The notes under the pieces were generated by a model. The model worked only from the letters and a program-made list of their open reading frames with translations, made no database searches and was not told the origin of the DNA. From Tieghemiomyces parasiticus (taxonomy: Eukaryota; Kickxellomycota; Dimargaritomycetes; Dimargaritales; Dimargaritaceae), in NCBI GenBank assembly GCA_027575765.1, contig JANBPT010000342.1, forward strand, positions 1 through 42,969: 42,969 bases of DNA. Direction: 5' to 3'. Made by a program: the position numbers and the translations under genes. Of this stretch, positions 40,228-42,969 are shown piece after piece; the first letter of the stretch is position 1, and every line of letters begins with the position of its first letter.

Positions 40228-42111
40228 ATGGTTCTCCCCTGTCCTCCGGGCGCTGCGGTCTGTGCGGCTGGTATTCACCTCCGCACCTCCCACACACACC
40301 ACACCATCCCCGCTGCCTCAGCTACGATCGCCACGCCTACCAAGACCACATCCAAGGCCGAGGCTATCAGCCACCGTCGACTCGTCATTGCGGGGGCCTT
40401 CTGTGGTCTAGCCGCCTTTATCGTGACCTGTGTCACCATCCGCCTGCTCCTCGCCTACCGCCAGCGCCATGCCCAGCGCCGGTCGCGCCGGGATTCGGAG
40501 GACCAGGGCCGCGGCCGACTCTTAGTACCCCGTCTCCCTATCTATGAAACCGCCAGCGGACCTCTCTCCTCGATTCATCCCAGCATGATGCAGCTGCACC
40601 CGCACGACCTGGCCTCTCCCACCGGCCTTCCACGGCTCGGGGGCCTTGGTCCGCGTCCGCTGCGGTCACCGTACCTGGGGGTCTACCCTTCCCACCGCAT
40701 GGGCCTCACTCTCACGGGTCAAACGCGGTCGTCCCCTAAGCCCACGACCCCCACGACCCCGTCTCGCTCGGTTATCAAGAACGTGCTGGAGGAACCCGTT
40801 CAGTTCGCTGACGACGAGGCCCGGCTCCAGCACGACCAGGCCCGCCTGTTCGAATCCCTCTACCCGTACAACTCGGTGCCAACCCGGATTACCCAAGACC
40901 AGCGGGTATATATCGAGGAGTACGGTGTGAAGGCCTGGGAGTTTATGCCCCCCGTCCACCCCGCCGCTGTGGGACTTGAGCTGGCCCCTACCGGGTTGGC
41001 CGACCGGGTGCGCATCCAGACGCGCACCGAGATTGAATTTTTGACGCCTTCGACCACCACGGCCGCCAAGGCACCCGGGCGGCACCAAGAGTGCCTCGTC
41101 CACACCAACCTGCCCCTCCCCAGCGACGCCCCAGTCTACTATTTCGAGGTCAAACTCATGACCAAGCCGGCCGACACCAATGTGGCCATCGGTTTGGTCA
41201 CCAAACCCTACCCCTCCTGGCGTCTCTGCGGGTGGAACGCGCACTCGGTGGGATTCCACACCGACAGCGGCTCGCTCTTTCAAAACTCGGCCTTCAAGTC
41301 GGTCCTCTGCGGTGAACGCTGCTACACCGGCGACGTGATTGGATGCGGGTACCAGCCCCAACAGGGTACCGTCTTCTTCACCCGGAACGGCTACCGGCTC
41401 CCCACCTACCTCACTAACGTTTGCCGCACGTTCTTCCCGGCCGTATCGGCCAACGGGCCCTGCCAGCTCAGCGTCAATTTCGGACAGGCCGGGTTCGTGT
41501 TCATCGAGGCCAACGTCAAGAAGTGGGGGCTCGGTCCCTTGGAAGGCACTTTGCTGCCCCCACCCAAGTATGCCGACGCGCTGAACTCGACTACCCTTTT
41601 AGCGTCCGCCGGTGAGGTGGAACGGTCCCCCGGGTGCGGTACGGCCGGTGGTTACGGTCGTCGAGTTTCTACCAGTACCGAGAGCGATGCCGATACCCTG
41701 GTGAGCGGACAGAGCAGCCGACGATCGTCCATGAATACTCAGGATGAGGAGGAATACGGCAGTAGGGGTGACAGTCACCAAGCCCGCCCCGAACTTACCC
41801 GTGCCACTGCTACGACGACGGCGCTGGGCCCGGTGGACTGGCATTTCCACCCACATGACCTGACGAGTCCCTCCCCCTCCGCCGCCTTGACCTCGCGTCT
41901 CCTCCCTGGCACCGTCACCGCCGACTTGGCCCACGCTCTGGCCCGCATGCCATCACCCATTCGTCCACTGGTCTCATTGTCCCCTGCGCCGATCCTCTCC
42001 GCTACCACCGCCGCTCCTGTGGCAGCCCCAGCGATAGCGACGGCTGCCCTGCCCGAGGAGCTCGATATCGGCGAGCCTGAACCGCGCCGTGTGTTTGGCC
42101 GTCCCAACTAG
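40228..42111 (+). CDS. Ssh4/Ear1-like SPRY-domain endosomal protein with PPxY motif
   Basis: A 627-residue single-pass membrane protein. Residues of about 52-77 (LVIAGAFCGLAAFIVTCVT and onward) form the membrane span, followed by an Arg-rich cytosolic flank. The region at about 200-250 (YIEEYGVKAWEF) and the SPRY domain at about 290-425 (VYYFEVKLMTKP, IGLVTKPYP, FFTRNGYRLP, NGPCQLSVNFGQAGF) match yeast Ssh4/Ear1. The conserved VFIEANVKKWGLGP block then leads to PPPKY at 444-448, a PY motif of the kind that recruits Rsp5/Nedd4 WW domains. In yeast these proteins act as adaptors that help ubiquitinate membrane cargo for multivesicular-body sorting. The last 180 residues are Ser/Thr/Ala/Pro-rich and look disordered. 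ATG 40228 is the first in frame; the span lies close to the N-terminus as in the family. Confidence 0.92.
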   Translation: MVLPCPPGAAVCAAGIHLRTSHTHHTIPAASATIATPTKTTSKAEAISHRRLVIAGAFCGLAAFIVTCVTIRLLLAYRQRHAQRRSRRDSEDQGRGRLLVPRLPIYETASGPLSSIHPSMMQLHPHDLASPTGLPRLGGLGPRPLRSPYLGVYPSHRMGLTLTGQTRSSPKPTTPTTPSRSVIKNVLEEPVQFADDEARLQHDQARLFESLYPYNSVPTRITQDQRVYIEEYGVKAWEFMPPVHPAAVGLELAPTGLADRVRIQTRTEIEFLTPSTTTAAKAPGRHQECLVHTNLPLPSDAPVYYFEVKLMTKPADTNVAIGLVTKPYPSWRLCGWNAHSVGFHTDSGSLFQNSAFKSVLCGERCYTGDVIGCGYQPQQGTVFFTRNGYRLPTYLTNVCRTFFPAVSANGPCQLSVNFGQAGFVFIEANVKKWGLGPLEGTLLPPPKYADALNSTTLLASAGEVERSPGCGTAGGYGRRVSTSTESDADTLVSGQSSRRSSMNTQDEEEYGSRGDSHQARPELTRATATTTALGPVDWHFHPHDLTSPSPSAALTSRLLPGTVTADLAHALARMPSPIRPLVSLSPAPILSATTAAPVAAPAIATAALPEELDIGEPEPRRVFGRPN

Positions 42112-42780
42112 GATGCTCCTCTACCCCCCCCTCTCTCTCTCCCTTTATTCCCCATTACCAATTCGGTTTTTAGTCCTTACGCCCCATTCGGTTCATGGTA
42201 TGACACACCTTTGCAGTTCAGTTTCTGTCGTGACAGCCTTGCATTATTTTAACACCCCTCCCTCCTGGTTATTCACCGTTAAGGCAGGTTTGAATGTACG
42301 TATTCATCGAACAACGCCAATAAATATGACTAATGAAGAGCCCCGGTACTGCCTCGTAGTGTCTATCACCAGCTTAACTGTAGTAGCGAACCGCTGAATG
42401 GTGAATTATTTGTGCTACAGATGGGATGGAGGGGACAGCCGCCATTCCGCTATGTAGGGTCGACCCCCTGTTATTTATACCGCTCGTATCTAACTGATAT
42501 AGATGAAATACACTTTGGATGTATTAGACTGGGCTGAGGTTTGTTTTATGTGAAGGTAAAAGGAATGCGGTATTGTAGCAGCTAGCTAAACGAAAAAAAA
42601 CCCCCATGCGACGATGGACGGATTGGCCCAGCAGGTGCCATGTCACAGAAGGAGGGGCGAGACAAGGTGGTGGATGGCAGTAGGAATAACCAACCCGGGG
42701 CCTAACCATATCTTAGACACCCGTATTAACCTACGATGGGTGGGTGAGATGCGATGGGCATTGCAATGCTCGAGCGCGCC
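42112..42780. other. Intergenic region between convergent Ssh4-like and GSIII genes
   Basis: A shared 3' flank. A CT-rich run lies at 42118-42150 and an A8 run followed by Cs at about 42593-42605. No coding signal or RNA gene was recognised. Confidence 0.6.
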
Positions 42781-42969
42781 TTAGACGGTGAGTAGCAGCT
42801 CGGTATACTTAGGCAGGGTCCAGAACTTGTCACCGACGATGGCCTCCAGGGCGTCGACGTGCGTGCGCACCTCGTCCATGAGCGGGTAAACAACATCGTG
42901 GGCAATGAAGGCGCCCTTGACGCCGTGGCCGCCCTCTTCCAGGTTAGCGATGGCGTCCTCCAGCTGCTT
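42781..42969 (-). CDS. Glutamine synthetase type III (GSIII), C-terminal fragment
   Basis: The minus strand is open from the window edge to a TAA at 42781-42783, giving 62 C-terminal residues with no Met, so the gene continues to the right. The sequence contains LEDAIANLEEGGHGVKGAF, DVVYPLMDEVRTHVDALE, then AIVGDKFWTLPKYTELL. The pattern V(I/Y)P-M-x-x-(V/L)R-x-x-x-D-x-LE, followed about ten residues later by (W)xLP-x-Y-x-E-(M/L)L, is the C-terminal helix and end of GSIII (GlnN-type) glutamine synthetases, known from bacteria and some protists. GSIII makes glutamine from glutamate, ammonia and ATP as a large double-ring oligomer. Third-codon positions are C/G-rich like the neighbouring genes, so it is resident rather than obviously foreign. 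The active site lies outside the window. Confidence 0.72.
   Translation of the reverse strand, partial: KQLEDAIANLEEGGHGVKGAFIAHDVVYPLMDEVRTHVDALEAIVGDKFWTLPKYTELLLTV

Overview
The window is nuclear DNA from a fungus, most likely an early-diverging filamentous one. The evidence is a set of eukaryotic and fungal-type proteins: an Aquarius/Cwf11 spliceosomal helicase, an RSC7/Npl6-type remodeller subunit, a PSD2-type phosphatidylserine decarboxylase, an Ssh4/Ear1-type SPRY protein, an SPX-EXS phosphate transporter and a fungal-spaced GATA finger. The transporter gene has short GTAAGT...AG introns. Coding regions are GC-rich and C-ending. Intergenic DNA is more AT-rich and holds homopolymer and CT tracts. 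A class III glutamine synthetase end at the right edge also fits a lineage outside the common Ascomycota and Basidiomycota, but the exact taxon is inference. No organelle, viral or bacterial island was seen.

Layout. 1-984 (+): 3' part of a GATA-type zinc-finger factor. 1974-6770 (+): intronless Aquarius-like helicase, convergent with a mitochondrial PPR protein (6990-8873, -). 9414-11141 (-): RSC7/Npl6-like protein. About 7.4 kb without a recognisable host gene follows, holding a decayed mariner element (about 13054-14257). 18597-19694 (+): single-C2H2 factor. 21525-22529 (+): NADH-cytochrome b5 reductase/Cyc2-like flavoprotein. 24815-28483 (+): C2-C2-EF-PSD phosphatidylserine decarboxylase. 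30130-31668 (+): secreted protein with a 20-residue tandem repeat. 32280-35994 (-): seven-exon SYG1/XPR1-like phosphate exporter, reconstructed here from splice sites. 40228-42111 (+): Ssh4/Ear1-like endosomal SPRY protein with a PPxY motif. 42781-42969 (-): last 62 codons of a GSIII glutamine synthetase running off the right edge.

The genes do not form one pathway or cluster. They are ordinary, independently transcribed housekeeping and membrane genes separated by 0.2-7 kb. Some loose themes recur: RNA processing (Aquarius, PPR), transcription and chromatin (GATA, RSC7, C2H2), membranes and endosomes (PSD2, Ssh4), and phosphate or nitrogen metabolism (SYG1, GSIII, possibly the GATA factor). 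The most unusual loci are the secreted repeat protein, the fossil mariner element, the stop-free intron of the phosphate exporter gene and the GSIII fragment. I found no convincing new multi-gene system, tRNA, rRNA or CRISPR array.
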